Assembly (NCBI GenBank): GCA_963830885.1
Contig: CAWHOA010000036.1
Location: 1-64,000 of the forward strand
Direction of reading: 5' to 3'
Origin: JAIBJN01 sp963830885
GTDB lineage: Bacteria > Actinomycetota > Thermoleophilia > Gaiellales > Gaiellaceae
Length of the DNA stretch: 64,000 nt
How positions within the stretch are numbered: the first letter of the stretch is position 1; each line of letters starts with the position of its first letter. Positions 52,937 through 60,988 of this stretch are shown one piece after another. The notes beneath the pieces are model-generated. The model was given only the letters and a program-made list of their open reading frames with translations, made no database searches and had not been told where the DNA came from. A program made the translations under genes and the position numbers.

Positions 52937-54610
52937 CTAGAGCCGGCCGGAGCGGATGACGCCCCAGACGAGCCAGATGCTCAGGAACGCGGAGAGGAAG
53001 AGGCCGATCGCCGCCACGAGCGGCACGCCCAGGATCTCGAACCCGCCCTCGATCGTCGCCGCCAGGATCCCGGAGGTCACGGCGCCGCCGACGGCGACCA
53101 TGGCGATGCCGAGGCGGTTGAAGACGATGTCCATGCGGTGGATGAGCTCGTCGAGGCCCTGGTGGCGGAAGCCGACCTCGATCTGGCCGTCGCGCACCTC
53201 CTGGAGGACGTCGTGCACCTGGTACGGGAGCTCCAGCATCATGCTCGCGTAGCTCCGGGCTTCGCTCTGGACGCGGGCGGCCACGCGCTGCGGGGTGAAG
53301 CGCTCGATCATCAGCTCGCGCGCGTACGGCTTCGCGACCTCGAAGACGTTGAAGTCCGGGTAGAGCTCGATGCCGACGGCGCCGAGGGTCGCGATGGCGC
53401 GGTCGAGCAGGACGAAGCGGGTCGGCAGGGTGAGCTGCATGCGGTAGATGAGCGCGAACGCCTCGCGGATCACCTGGATCGGGTCGATCTCGGCGAGGCT
53501 CGCGCCGTAGTAGCGGTCGAAGATCGTGCGCAGCTCGGCGACGAACTCCTCCTCGCGCTCCTTCGGGTAGCGGACGCCGAGCGACGCGAGCCGGCGCGGG
53601 ATCGCCTCGACGTTCTGGTTGACGACCTCGATGAAGAGGCCGGTCAGCCTGGACGAATCGTCGGGCGCGAGCTGGCCGGCGGTCCCGAAGTCGACGAGGC
53701 CGATCTGGTCGAGCTCCTCCAGGACGAGGATGTTGGCCGGGTGCGGGTCGGCGTGGAAGAAGCCGTGCCGGAAGATCATCGCCATCCAGGTCTCGGCGAT
53801 CCGGTAGGAGACCTGGCGGCGCTCGGCCATCGTGTACTTCTCCGTGTCGAGGTCGCGCACCTGGACGCCCTCGAGCAGCTCGAGCGTGAGGACCCGGGAG
53901 CGCGAGTAGCTCCAGTAGACGCGCGGGACGCGCACGTGCGGGTAGCCGGCGAAGTTCCGGTGGAACTGCTCCGCGTTGCGCGCCTCGATGCGGTAGTCGA
54001 GCTCCTGCCGGATCGAGCGGGCGAACTCGTCGACGACCGCGACCGTGTCGATGAACTCGAGAGCGCGCACCCGCTCGCGCGCGAGGCGGGCGAGCTGGTA
54101 CATGAGCTCGAGGTCGGCCTCGATCTGGCGCGGCGCATTCGGCCGCTGCACCTTGACGACGACCCGGCGCCCGTTGGGCAGCGTCGCGCGGTGGACCTGC
54201 CCGATCGACGCGGCCGCGATCGGCGTCTCCTCGAAGTCGAGGTAGAGCTGCTCCAGCGTGAGCTCGAGCTCTTCCTCGACGACCGCGCGGGCCTGCTCGA
54301 ACGGGAACGGCGTCACCGAGTCCTGGAGCGCCTTCAGCTCGAAGACGATGTCCGGCGGGACGATGTCGGGGCGCGTCGAGAGCAGCTGGCCGAACTTGAC
54401 GAAGGTCGGGCCGAGCTCGTCGAGCATCTCGCGCAGCCGCTGGCCGCGCGGCGAGCCCTCCGGGTCGACCTCCACCTCGCGGCCGAGCCGCGAGCGGACG
54501 GCCGCCGGCCCGCGGGTCTCGAAGAGGTAGCCGAACCCGTGCCTCGCCGCGACCTGGGCGATCTCAGACATGCGCCCCAGCTGCCGCACTGCGGGCCGGG
54601 CGCTCGTCAC
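52937..54610 (-). CDS. ubiB: ABC1/UbiB-family atypical kinase
   Basis: This 557-residue ADCK/UbiB protein-kinase-like protein shows the family marks: TFVKFGQLLSTRPD (KxGQ), AAASIGQVHRA (alanine-rich loop), VVVKVQRP, FHADPHPANILV (catalytic loop) and GLVDFGTAG. Two transmembrane helices close the C-terminus (LGIAMVAVGGAVTSGILAATI, VPLVAAIGLFLSAFLSIWLVW). The family supports quinone or isoprenoid lipid biosynthesis by an unsettled mechanism. GTG at 54610 lies directly after an inverted repeat that contains its ribosome site. Confidence 0.9.
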   Translation of the reverse strand: MTSARPAVRQLGRMSEIAQVAARHGFGYLFETRGPAAVRSRLGREVEVDPEGSPRGQRLREMLDELGPTFVKFGQLLSTRPDIVPPDIVFELKALQDSVTPFPFEQARAVVEEELELTLEQLYLDFEETPIAAASIGQVHRATLPNGRRVVVKVQRPNAPRQIEADLELMYQLARLARERVRALEFIDTVAVVDEFARSIRQELDYRIEARNAEQFHRNFAGYPHVRVPRVYWSYSRSRVLTLELLEGVQVRDLDTEKYTMAERRQVSYRIAETWMAMIFRHGFFHADPHPANILVLEELDQIGLVDFGTAGQLAPDDSSRLTGLFIEVVNQNVEAIPRRLASLGVRYPKEREEEFVAELRTIFDRYYGASLAEIDPIQVIREAFALIYRMQLTLPTRFVLLDRAIATLGAVGIELYPDFNVFEVAKPYARELMIERFTPQRVAARVQSEARSYASMMLELPYQVHDVLQEVRDGQIEVGFRHQGLDELIHRMDIVFNRLGIAMVAVGGAVTSGILAATIEGGFEILGVPLVAAIGLFLSAFLSIWLVWGVIRSGRL

Positions 54611-54662
54611 TAGTGCCCCTTCGAGTAGTGCTGCCTCGCGTGCATTGCTTGGAGGGGCACTA
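54611..54662 (-). promoter_or_regulatory. Inverted-repeat leader upstream of ubiB
   Basis: TAGTGCCCCT (54611-54620) pairs perfectly with AGGGGCACTA (54653-54662). The element fills the gap between the phasin-like gene and ubiB. In the ubiB mRNA the 3' arm carries AAGGGG, the likely ribosome site, directly before GTG. The 5' arm, AGTGCCCCTCCA, is identical for 12 bases to the arm of the ftsL leader at 26995, so the two are related. Confidence 0.6.
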
Positions 54663-55007
54663 CTCCTTCTCGACCAGTCGCAGGCGGTGCTCGAGCTGGG
54701 CAAGGCGGAGCTCGAGCTCCTCGTACTCGCGACGGGTGACGAGCCCCAGCTCGCGGAAGAGGCCCGAGAACGTCGCGCCCGCGCGCTCGCCGACCCGCAG
54801 CGCCTCGCCGCGCCAGCGGCCGACGACGTCGTCCACGATGGCGCGCGCGTCGTCGCGGCTCACCTTGCCGCGGCCTGCGAGCTCGTCGACCAGCTCCTCC
54901 GTGCGGTCCTTGGTCAGCGCGACTACCCCCACGCCCGCGAGGAACAGCTCCTCCGCCGTCGCGCGGAGGGAGCGATCGGAGTCGGTGCCGTTACCGGGCT
55001 CGGCCAT
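54660..55007 (-). CDS. Phasin-like helical protein
   Basis: This 115-residue, almost fully helical, charged protein has the layout of phasin-family or PhaF-like regulators: ATAEELFLAGVGVVALTKDRTEELVDELAGRG, KVSRDDARAIVDDVVGRW and a C-terminal leucine-zipper-like coil (YEELELRLAQLEHRLRLVEKE). No polyhydroxyalkanoate genes are nearby, so granule binding is uncertain. The start overlaps the secDF stop region by 17 bases. It precedes ubiB in the same direction, an arrangement I recall in other genomes. Confidence 0.7.
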   Translation of the reverse strand: MAEPGNGTDSDRSLRATAEELFLAGVGVVALTKDRTEELVDELAGRGKVSRDDARAIVDDVVGRWRGEALRVGERAGATFSGLFRELGLVTRREYEELELRLAQLEHRLRLVEKE

Positions 55008-57822
55008 GCGGCCTCGCGCGCCGGCGCTTGCGCCGCGCTTCCCGTCGCGCCGCGGCGCCTTCCGTGCCCCCGTCGCCGGCCGGGACCGGCTCGGTCTCCT
55101 CGCGCTCGCCGTCCTCGTCCGCGACGGCGACCGGCTCCTCGACGACCTCGGGCTCGGGCTCGGGCTCCGGAGCGACCTCGGGCTCGACCTCCTCGTCGGC
55201 GCGGCTGACGGTCTGCTCGCCGACCGTGTCGAGCTTCTCCTGGAGGCCGGCATCCTTGCGTCGCGCGAACTCGGGCTCGCGCTCCTTGAGGACGGCGAGG
55301 AACGGCGTGGCGATGAAGATCGTGGAGAACGCGCCGGAGGCGATGCCGATGAGGAGCGCGAACGCGAACTCCTTGAGCGTGTCCCCGCCGAAGAGGATCA
55401 GCGAGACGATCGGCAGCAGCGTGATGAAGGTCGTCGCCAGCGAGCGGCGGACCGTCTCCCAGAGCGACTGGTTGGCGATGGCGGCGAAGCTCGACTTCCG
55501 CATCAGCGGGATGTTCTCGCGCACGCGGTCGAAGATGATGATCGTGTCGTACATCGAGTAGCCCAGGATGGTGAGCAGGGCGGCCACGGTCGCGGCCGTC
55601 ACCTCCCACCCGAAGAGCGCGTACACGCCCATCGCGACCGTAATGTCGTAGAACAGCGCCCGGAAGATCGGGAGCGCGAAGATGAACTCGAAGCGAATCG
55701 TCACGTAGATGACGATCAGGACGAGCGAGGCGATGATGGCGTAGATCGCGCTCCGCAGGATCTGATCGCTGAAGCTTCCCGACACGTTGCGGACGCCGAT
55801 CGACTCGGCGCCGACGTCGTTCTCGAGGGCGAGCGTGAGCTCGTTCTGGTCCACTGTCGTCAGCGACTCGGTCTTGATCTGGAACTGCTGGTACTCGCCG
55901 TTCGTCTCGTCCCCGCGGCCCTGGATGACGGCGCCGGCGCGGCCGAGGGACGCCATCTCGTTGCGGACGTCCTCGACGGCGGTGGGCTCGGCGGTCTCGA
56001 ACGAGACCTGCGTGCCGCCCTCGAAATCGATGCCGAGATTGAGGCCCTTGAAGATGATCGCCCCAACCGAGATGACCAGGATGACCGTGGCAGTCGTGAA
56101 CCAGATCCGCCGCAGGCCGACGATGTCGATCTTCTGCCACTCCGGGATCTTCTGGGCGCTCGCGCCCATGAACCGCGGGTTGTCGAACCAGCGGAAGCGC
56201 GAGAGGACGCCGAGCAACGCACGCGTCGCGAGCACCGCGGTGAACATCGAGATGAGCGTCCCGAGCAGCAGCATCAGCGCGAAGCCGCGCACGCCGCCGG
56301 TGGCGACCAGGAAAAGGACGCCGGCGGTGATCATCGTCACCACGTTCGCGTCGACGATCGTGGCGAAGCCCTTGCTGTAGCCGGTCGCGATCGCGGCGCG
56401 CACGGATCTACCCGCGCGCACCTCTTCCTTGATGCGCTCGAAGATGACGATGTTCGCGTCGGCCGCGACGCCGATCGTGAGGATGATGCCCGCAATCCCC
56501 GGCAGGGTCAGTGTCACGTTGAACGCGAGGATGGCGCCGTACAGGAAGACGCCGTAGACGGCGAGGCCGATGATGGCGACGACGCCGAGGAAGCGGTAGA
56601 CGATCAGCAGGAAGAGCGCGACCGCGATCAGTCCGCCGATGCCTGCGATCAGCGCCTGACGGAGCGAGTCCTCGCCGAGCGTTGCGGAGACCTGCGTCGA
56701 GTCGACCTGGACGAACTCGACGGGCAGAGCACCTGTCTGGAGGACGAGGGCGAGGTCCTTCGCCTCGTCGATCCCGTCGAGGCCGCTGATCTGGGCGCTG
56801 CCGCCGGCGATCCCGTCAGCGAGGCTCGGGTCGGTGAAGTCGATGATCGGGAAGGAGCGGATCTCTCCGTCGAGGACGATCGCAAAGCTCTGGGCGAACT
56901 GCCGCGCGTCGTCGCCGCGGCCGGTGATCCCGTTCTGCGCCGCGACGAGTGCCCCGCGCTGGGACAACTCCCTCGTGATGTCGTGGAACTTGTCGGCGCC
57001 GTCGTCGGTGAAGTCGAGGAGGACGACCGGCTCTCCCGTCTGCGGGTCGAAGTCCTGCCGCGTCCCGCCTGCGTTCAGGTCGTCGCCGGTCAGCTCCGGG
57101 ATCGGCTGCTCTTCGTTGTTCGGCTCGTACTTGTAGAGGTAGTACCAGGGCTGCGCGGCGGAGACGCCGCCTGGGCACGGCTTGGCGGCCGCGGCCTCGT
57201 CGTCGGTGACGCTTCCGCAGGTGAGGACGGTCTGGTTGGAGGGGACGACGTAGAACTCGGAGCCTTCTGGCGCTTCGCCACCCTCGACCTGCTGGAGGAG
57301 CTCCTCCTTCGTCGGGGCGGGCCCCGCGATGCGCTCCTTCTCGTCGCCGTAGAGGTACCACTCGCGCGCCGTCGTCCCTTCGGGCAGGTCGTCCTCAGGG
57401 GTGAGGAGCGGGAGGAGCGTCGCGCTCGGAACCGGGTTGCCGGTCCCGTCGGAGGAGACGGGCATGACATCGCCCTGGAGGTCGAAGAACTCGAGCTGGG
57501 CGGTCTGGCCGATAACGGAGGACGCGCGCTGGGCGTCGAACACGCCGGCGAGGTCCACGACGATCTGGTTCGGCTCCTGGCGGCGGATCTCCGGCTCCGA
57601 GACGCCGATCTTGTCGACGCGCTCGCGGATGATCTCGACCGAGCGGTCGAGATCCGCGTCGGTGAGCTCCTGCCCCGCCTCCGGCCGCGCCTCGAGCACG
57701 ACCTCCAGGCCTCCCTGAAGGTCGAGGCCGAGCGTCGGCTGTCGGAAGGTGCCGAGCACGACGACGCCGACGACGGCGCCGAAGAGGGCGAGCAGGACGA
57801 GGAGGTAGCGACGTAGCGACAC
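54991..57822 (-). CDS. secDF: Protein translocase subunits SecD and SecF fused
   Basis: This 943-residue protein carries SecD (about 1-545) and SecF (about 550-850) in one chain. SecD has LGLDLQGGLEVVLEA and the P1 periplasmic domain. The six-helix SecD core ends near LSRFRWFDNPRFMG. SecF opens LGIDFEGGTQVSFETAEP and has DTIIIFDRVREN. Both halves hold the expected membrane helices. It uses the proton gradient to pull secreted proteins through SecYEG. The C-terminus is a long acidic then basic tail (PEVAPEPEPEPEVVEE...RREARRKRRR). GTG start. yajC lies 9 bases upstream. Confidence 0.94.
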   Translation of the reverse strand: MSLRRYLLVLLALFGAVVGVVVLGTFRQPTLGLDLQGGLEVVLEARPEAGQELTDADLDRSVEIIRERVDKIGVSEPEIRRQEPNQIVVDLAGVFDAQRASSVIGQTAQLEFFDLQGDVMPVSSDGTGNPVPSATLLPLLTPEDDLPEGTTAREWYLYGDEKERIAGPAPTKEELLQQVEGGEAPEGSEFYVVPSNQTVLTCGSVTDDEAAAAKPCPGGVSAAQPWYYLYKYEPNNEEQPIPELTGDDLNAGGTRQDFDPQTGEPVVLLDFTDDGADKFHDITRELSQRGALVAAQNGITGRGDDARQFAQSFAIVLDGEIRSFPIIDFTDPSLADGIAGGSAQISGLDGIDEAKDLALVLQTGALPVEFVQVDSTQVSATLGEDSLRQALIAGIGGLIAVALFLLIVYRFLGVVAIIGLAVYGVFLYGAILAFNVTLTLPGIAGIILTIGVAADANIVIFERIKEEVRAGRSVRAAIATGYSKGFATIVDANVVTMITAGVLFLVATGGVRGFALMLLLGTLISMFTAVLATRALLGVLSRFRWFDNPRFMGASAQKIPEWQKIDIVGLRRIWFTTATVILVISVGAIIFKGLNLGIDFEGGTQVSFETAEPTAVEDVRNEMASLGRAGAVIQGRGDETNGEYQQFQIKTESLTTVDQNELTLALENDVGAESIGVRNVSGSFSDQILRSAIYAIIASLVLIVIYVTIRFEFIFALPIFRALFYDITVAMGVYALFGWEVTAATVAALLTILGYSMYDTIIIFDRVRENIPLMRKSSFAAIANQSLWETVRRSLATTFITLLPIVSLILFGGDTLKEFAFALLIGIASGAFSTIFIATPFLAVLKEREPEFARRKDAGLQEKLDTVGEQTVSRADEEVEPEVAPEPEPEPEVVEEPVAVADEDGEREETEPVPAGDGGTEGAAARREARRKRRRARPHGRAR

Positions 57823-57831
57823 GGGTGGTGC

Positions 57832-58200
57832 CTAGCGGCTGGTCTGCTCCTCGGCGACCGGCTCGGGATCCTCCAACGTCTCGGGCTCGGGGGCCGTCTC
57901 GGGCTCGGGCGCCTCCTCGGGCTCGTCTGCCATTGCGGCGGCCTCCTCGGAGGTCACCTTGCTCGCGATCGCGCGCCTGGCGACCGCGATCTTGACGTCC
58001 GCGTCGATCTCGAGCTGGACGCGCTCGTCGTCGAGGTCTGTGACCTCGCCGTAGATACCGCCTGCGGTAATGACCTCATCACCGACCTGCAGGTTCTGGA
58101 GCAACTCCTGCATCCGCTTGGCCTGCTGGCGCTGGGGGCGGATCAACAGCAGGTACAGGAACACGAGCATCACGAGGAAGAAGATGAAGATTGGATCCAC
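57832..58200 (-). CDS. yajC: Preprotein translocase subunit YajC
   Basis: This 122-residue protein has one N-terminal transmembrane helix (DPIFIFFLVMLVFLYLLLIRPQ). The YajC signature RPQRQQAKRMQELLQNLQVGDEVITAGGIYGEV follows, then an acidic, proline-rich tail. It associates with SecDF. GTG at 58200 lies 8 bases after AGGAGG. The order queA-tgt-yajC-secDF mirrors the classic bacterial operon. Confidence 0.95.
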   Translation of the reverse strand: MDPIFIFFLVMLVFLYLLLIRPQRQQAKRMQELLQNLQVGDEVITAGGIYGEVTDLDDERVQLEIDADVKIAVARRAIASKVTSEEAAAMADEPEEAPEPETAPEPETLEDPEPVAEEQTSR

Positions 58201-58317
58201 TTGCCGAGCCTCCTAGCAGGCTGCCTCAACCACCCCGGGGTCGCTCCACCGGGGCGGCCGCGAGGCATACACAAACGCACATGCTGCGGCGAAAAGGTAG
58301 CAGGCGCCGAGCGTCGG

Positions 58318-59418
58318 TCAGGCCTCGAGGCGTCCGAGCGCGTCGGCCTTGAACGCCGCCAGGCGGCCCTCCCGGACGGCCTCGCGCGCACCTGCCGTGA
58401 GGTCGAGGAGGAAGCGGACGTTGTGCTCCGAGAGGAGGACGAGCCCGAGGAGCTCCTGCTGGTTGACGAGGTGGCGGAGGTAGGCACGCGAGAAGCCCGT
58501 GCACGCTCGGCAAGGACATCCCTCCTGGAGCGGCGCGCCGTCGCGGGCGAAGCCTGCGTTCTTGAGGTTCAGCCGCCCCTCCCACGTCAGCGCCGACCCG
58601 GTGCGCCCGAGCCGCGTCGGGAGAACGCAGTCGAACATGTCCACGCCGCGCTCGATCACGTCCAGGATCCCCGCGGGGTCGCCGATCCCCATGAAGTAGC
58701 GGGGCCGCTCGGCCGGGAGCAACGGCGCAGCCCAGGCGACCGTGGCCAGCATCGCCTCGCGGTCCTCCCCCACGCTCAGGCCGCCGAGCGCGTGCCCGTC
58801 GAAGCCGAGTGCGGCGATCTCCTCCACGGAGCGGCGCCGGAGGTCGCGGTCGGTGCCGCCCTGGGCGATGCCGAAGAGGAGCTGGCCCGGTGCGCGGGGC
58901 GCAGTGAGCTGCCGGCCCGCCCAGCGCGTCGTCCGCTCGACGGCGAGCGCGAGCTGCTCCCGGGTCGAATCGGCCGGCGGGCAGATGTCGAGGCACATGG
59001 CCACGTCCGAGCCGAGCTGCCGCTGGACGTCGGCCGCGAGCTCCGGCGTGAAGCGCGCCTCCTCGCCGTCGTAGACGGAGCGGAAGGTGACCCCGTCGTC
59101 GTCCGCCGAGATGATCGTGTCGCGGAGCGAGAAAACCTGGAACCCGCCGGAGTCGGTGAGGATCGGCCCGTCCCAGCCCATGAAGCGATGCAGGCCGCCC
59201 AGCTCGGCGATCGTCTCCTCGCCCGGCCGGAAGTGGAGGTGGTAGGTGTTGCCGAGCAGGATCGTCGTGCCCAGCTCGCGCAGGCGCACCGGGTCGAGCC
59301 CTTTCACGGTCGCCTTGGTGCCGACCGGCATGAAGGCGGGCGTCGGCACGTCGCCGTGCGCCGTGCGCAGGACGCCGGCGCGCGCCTCGCCGTCGGTGGC
59401 GGTCACCGTGAAGCTCAC
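58318..59418 (-). CDS. tgt: tRNA-guanine transglycosylase
   Basis: This 366-residue enzyme exchanges guanine-34 of GUN-anticodon tRNAs for preQ1 in queuosine synthesis. Marks are LLGNTYHLHFRPGEE, GGFQVFSL, GIAQGGTDRDLRRRS, GLSVGE, MGIGDPAGIL and FDCVLPTRLGR. Zinc ligands are C301, C303 and C306 with H332 (CPCRACTGF, then EHN). GTG start. The 59434-59516 structured element lies in front of it. It is followed by yajC and preceded by queA. Confidence 0.96.
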   Translation of the reverse strand: MSFTVTATDGEARAGVLRTAHGDVPTPAFMPVGTKATVKGLDPVRLRELGTTILLGNTYHLHFRPGEETIAELGGLHRFMGWDGPILTDSGGFQVFSLRDTIISADDDGVTFRSVYDGEEARFTPELAADVQRQLGSDVAMCLDICPPADSTREQLALAVERTTRWAGRQLTAPRAPGQLLFGIAQGGTDRDLRRRSVEEIAALGFDGHALGGLSVGEDREAMLATVAWAAPLLPAERPRYFMGIGDPAGILDVIERGVDMFDCVLPTRLGRTGSALTWEGRLNLKNAGFARDGAPLQEGCPCRACTGFSRAYLRHLVNQQELLGLVLLSEHNVRFLLDLTAGAREAVREGRLAAFKADALGRLEA

Positions 59419-59433
59419 CGCGCGCTCCCGTCA

Positions 59434-59516
59434 CGCTTTCGACACGATCGGGCACACACAGACGCGGATTCTCTCTGTACGCTCGAAAGCGGGTGGTGGG
59501 ATGGGGTGCCCCGGAC
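59434..59516. repeat. Structured intergenic repeat, copy 2
   Basis: CGCTTTCGA (59434-59442) pairs with TCGAAAGCG (59483-59491). The interior holds GATTCTC (59467-59473), and GCGGGTGGTGG (59489-59499) and GGGGTGCCCC follow, ending in GGAC. The 28-base block 59489-59516 matches 5985-6013 with three mismatches and one gap. It sits in the 121-base gap between queA and tgt. The strand of any RNA is unknown. Confidence 0.55.
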
Positions 59517-59539
59517 CACCACACGCACGCGCGACCCCG

Positions 59540-60481
59540 TCACAGGAGCAGCATCGCGTCGCCGAAGGAGTAGAAGCGGTACCGCTCGGCGATCGCCTCC
59601 TGATACAGGCTGCGCGTCTCCTCGACGCCGGCGAAGGCCATCACGAGCGCCAGCAGCGTCGAGCGCGGCAGGTGAAAGTTCGTCACGAGCGCGTCCACCC
59701 GCTGGAACTCGAAGCCCGGCGTCACGAACAGGCTGGTGCGGCCCTCGAGCGGCGCCCCGCGTGCCAGCGACTCGAGAACGCGCACGGCCGTCGTTCCGAC
59801 CGCGACGACCTTCTCGGCAGCGCGGATCCGCTCCCAGGCCCGCTTCTCGACCCGGTACCGCTCGCTGTGGATCTCGTGGTCACCGAGCTCCTCCGCGCTG
59901 ACCGGGCGGAACGTGTCGAGCCCGACGTGCAGGGTGATCCGCTCGACGTCGAGACCGGCGAGCAGCTCCTGCGTGAAGTGCAGGCCGGCCGTCGGGGCGG
60001 CGGCCGAGCCGGCCTCGTCGGCGTAGACCGTCTGGTATCGCTCCGGGTCGGCGAGGGGCTCGACGATGTACGGCGGGAGCGGCGCCTCGCCGGCCGGGGC
60101 GCCCTCGAGTCGCACGAGCCAGCGGCCCTCGCCGCGGTGCTCGACCAGCTCTACCGCACCGAGCTGCATTCCTGGGCGCAGGCGCCTGGTCGGCCGGGCC
60201 AGCGCCTCCCAGAGGCCGTCCCCGGCCGGCTCGAGCAGGAGGACCTCGGCCTCGCCCCCTGTCGGCCGGCGCACGCGCAGGCGCGCCGGGACGACGCGGG
60301 TGTCGTTGACGACGACGAGCGCGCCTCGGGGAAGCTCCTCCGGCAGGTCGCGGAAGCGCCGGTGCCGCGTCTCGCCCGTCGCCCGGTCGTGGACGAGGAG
60401 CCGGGAGTCGTCGCGCCGCGGCAGCGGGCGCTGGGCGATCAGCTCCGGCGGGAGGTCGTAGTCGAGCTCTGAGGTCCTCAA
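59540..60481 (-). CDS. queA: S-adenosylmethionine:tRNA ribosyltransferase-isomerase
   Basis: This 313-residue enzyme transfers the ribosyl part of SAM to preQ1-tRNA to form epoxyqueuosine. Marks are ELDYDLPPELIAQRPL, LVVVNDTRVVPARL, YQTVYADEAGSAAAPTAGLHF, ITLHVGLDTFRPV and VTNFHLPRSTLLALVMAFAG. It starts with TTG at 60481 and is divergent from the coiled-coil gene, with 33 bases between. It is shorter than the family's usual 340, in a middle loop. Confidence 0.95.
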   Translation of the reverse strand: MRTSELDYDLPPELIAQRPLPRRDDSRLLVHDRATGETRHRRFRDLPEELPRGALVVVNDTRVVPARLRVRRPTGGEAEVLLLEPAGDGLWEALARPTRRLRPGMQLGAVELVEHRGEGRWLVRLEGAPAGEAPLPPYIVEPLADPERYQTVYADEAGSAAAPTAGLHFTQELLAGLDVERITLHVGLDTFRPVSAEELGDHEIHSERYRVEKRAWERIRAAEKVVAVGTTAVRVLESLARGAPLEGRTSLFVTPGFEFQRVDALVTNFHLPRSTLLALVMAFAGVEETRSLYQEAIAERYRFYSFGDAMLLL

Positions 60482-60514
60482 TGCGGTCCGACGCCAAGAG
60501 TAGATTCAGCGCCC

Positions 60515-60983
60515 ATGGAGCGCGAAGCACTGGAGCGGGCGCGCACGCGCTTGGCCGAGGCCCGCGAGCCGCGGCCGGGCAGGGCCGAGCTGGAGGACCG
60601 CGCTCGAGCGCGCGGAGGGCGCTCTCGGCGCACTGGCGGAGACCGCGTCCGAGCTCGAGGTAGCAGTCCCAGAGCGGCTCGGCGCCGCGATCGAGGAGGG
60701 CATGCGGGCCGAGGTCCTCCCCGTGGCCCGCCAGATCGCCGAGGTGCGGGGGCTCACCGCCCAGCTGGTCCGCCGGCTCGACGGGCTGCACGGCGAGATC
60801 GCCGCCGAGCGGCGCGAGCGGCTCGAGGACCTCGCGCTCCTCGTCGAGCTGATCGGCTCGGGCTGGCGGGGCGTGGAGCGCCGTCTCGACCGCGCCGAGC
60901 GGATCCTCGACCGCATCGAGCGCGCACTCGAGGAACGGCCGGGCGCCGCCCTCTACCGCATCGACGGCGCTCAGGCCCAGTAG
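60515..60983 (+). CDS. Coiled-coil hypothetical protein (frameshifted in this sequence)
   Basis: This charged, almost wholly helical protein has heptad patterns such as VLPVARQIAEVRGLTAQLVRRLDGL and GVERRLDRAERILDRIERALEE. Residues up to about 28 (MEREALERARTRLAEARE) lie in one frame and the rest in another. Deleting one C from CC at 60598-60599 gives 155 residues with continuous coiled-coil pattern across the junction. I recognise no family. It is divergent from queA and convergent with the histidine-kinase gene. Confidence 0.6.
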
Positions 60984-60988
60984 CGCGG

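Noticed and set aside
54613..57816. Open frame of 1067 residues on the plus strand opposite secDF
   Set aside because: It mirrors the secDF codons, with repetitive R/D/E/L/V composition and no recognisable motif or ribosome site.
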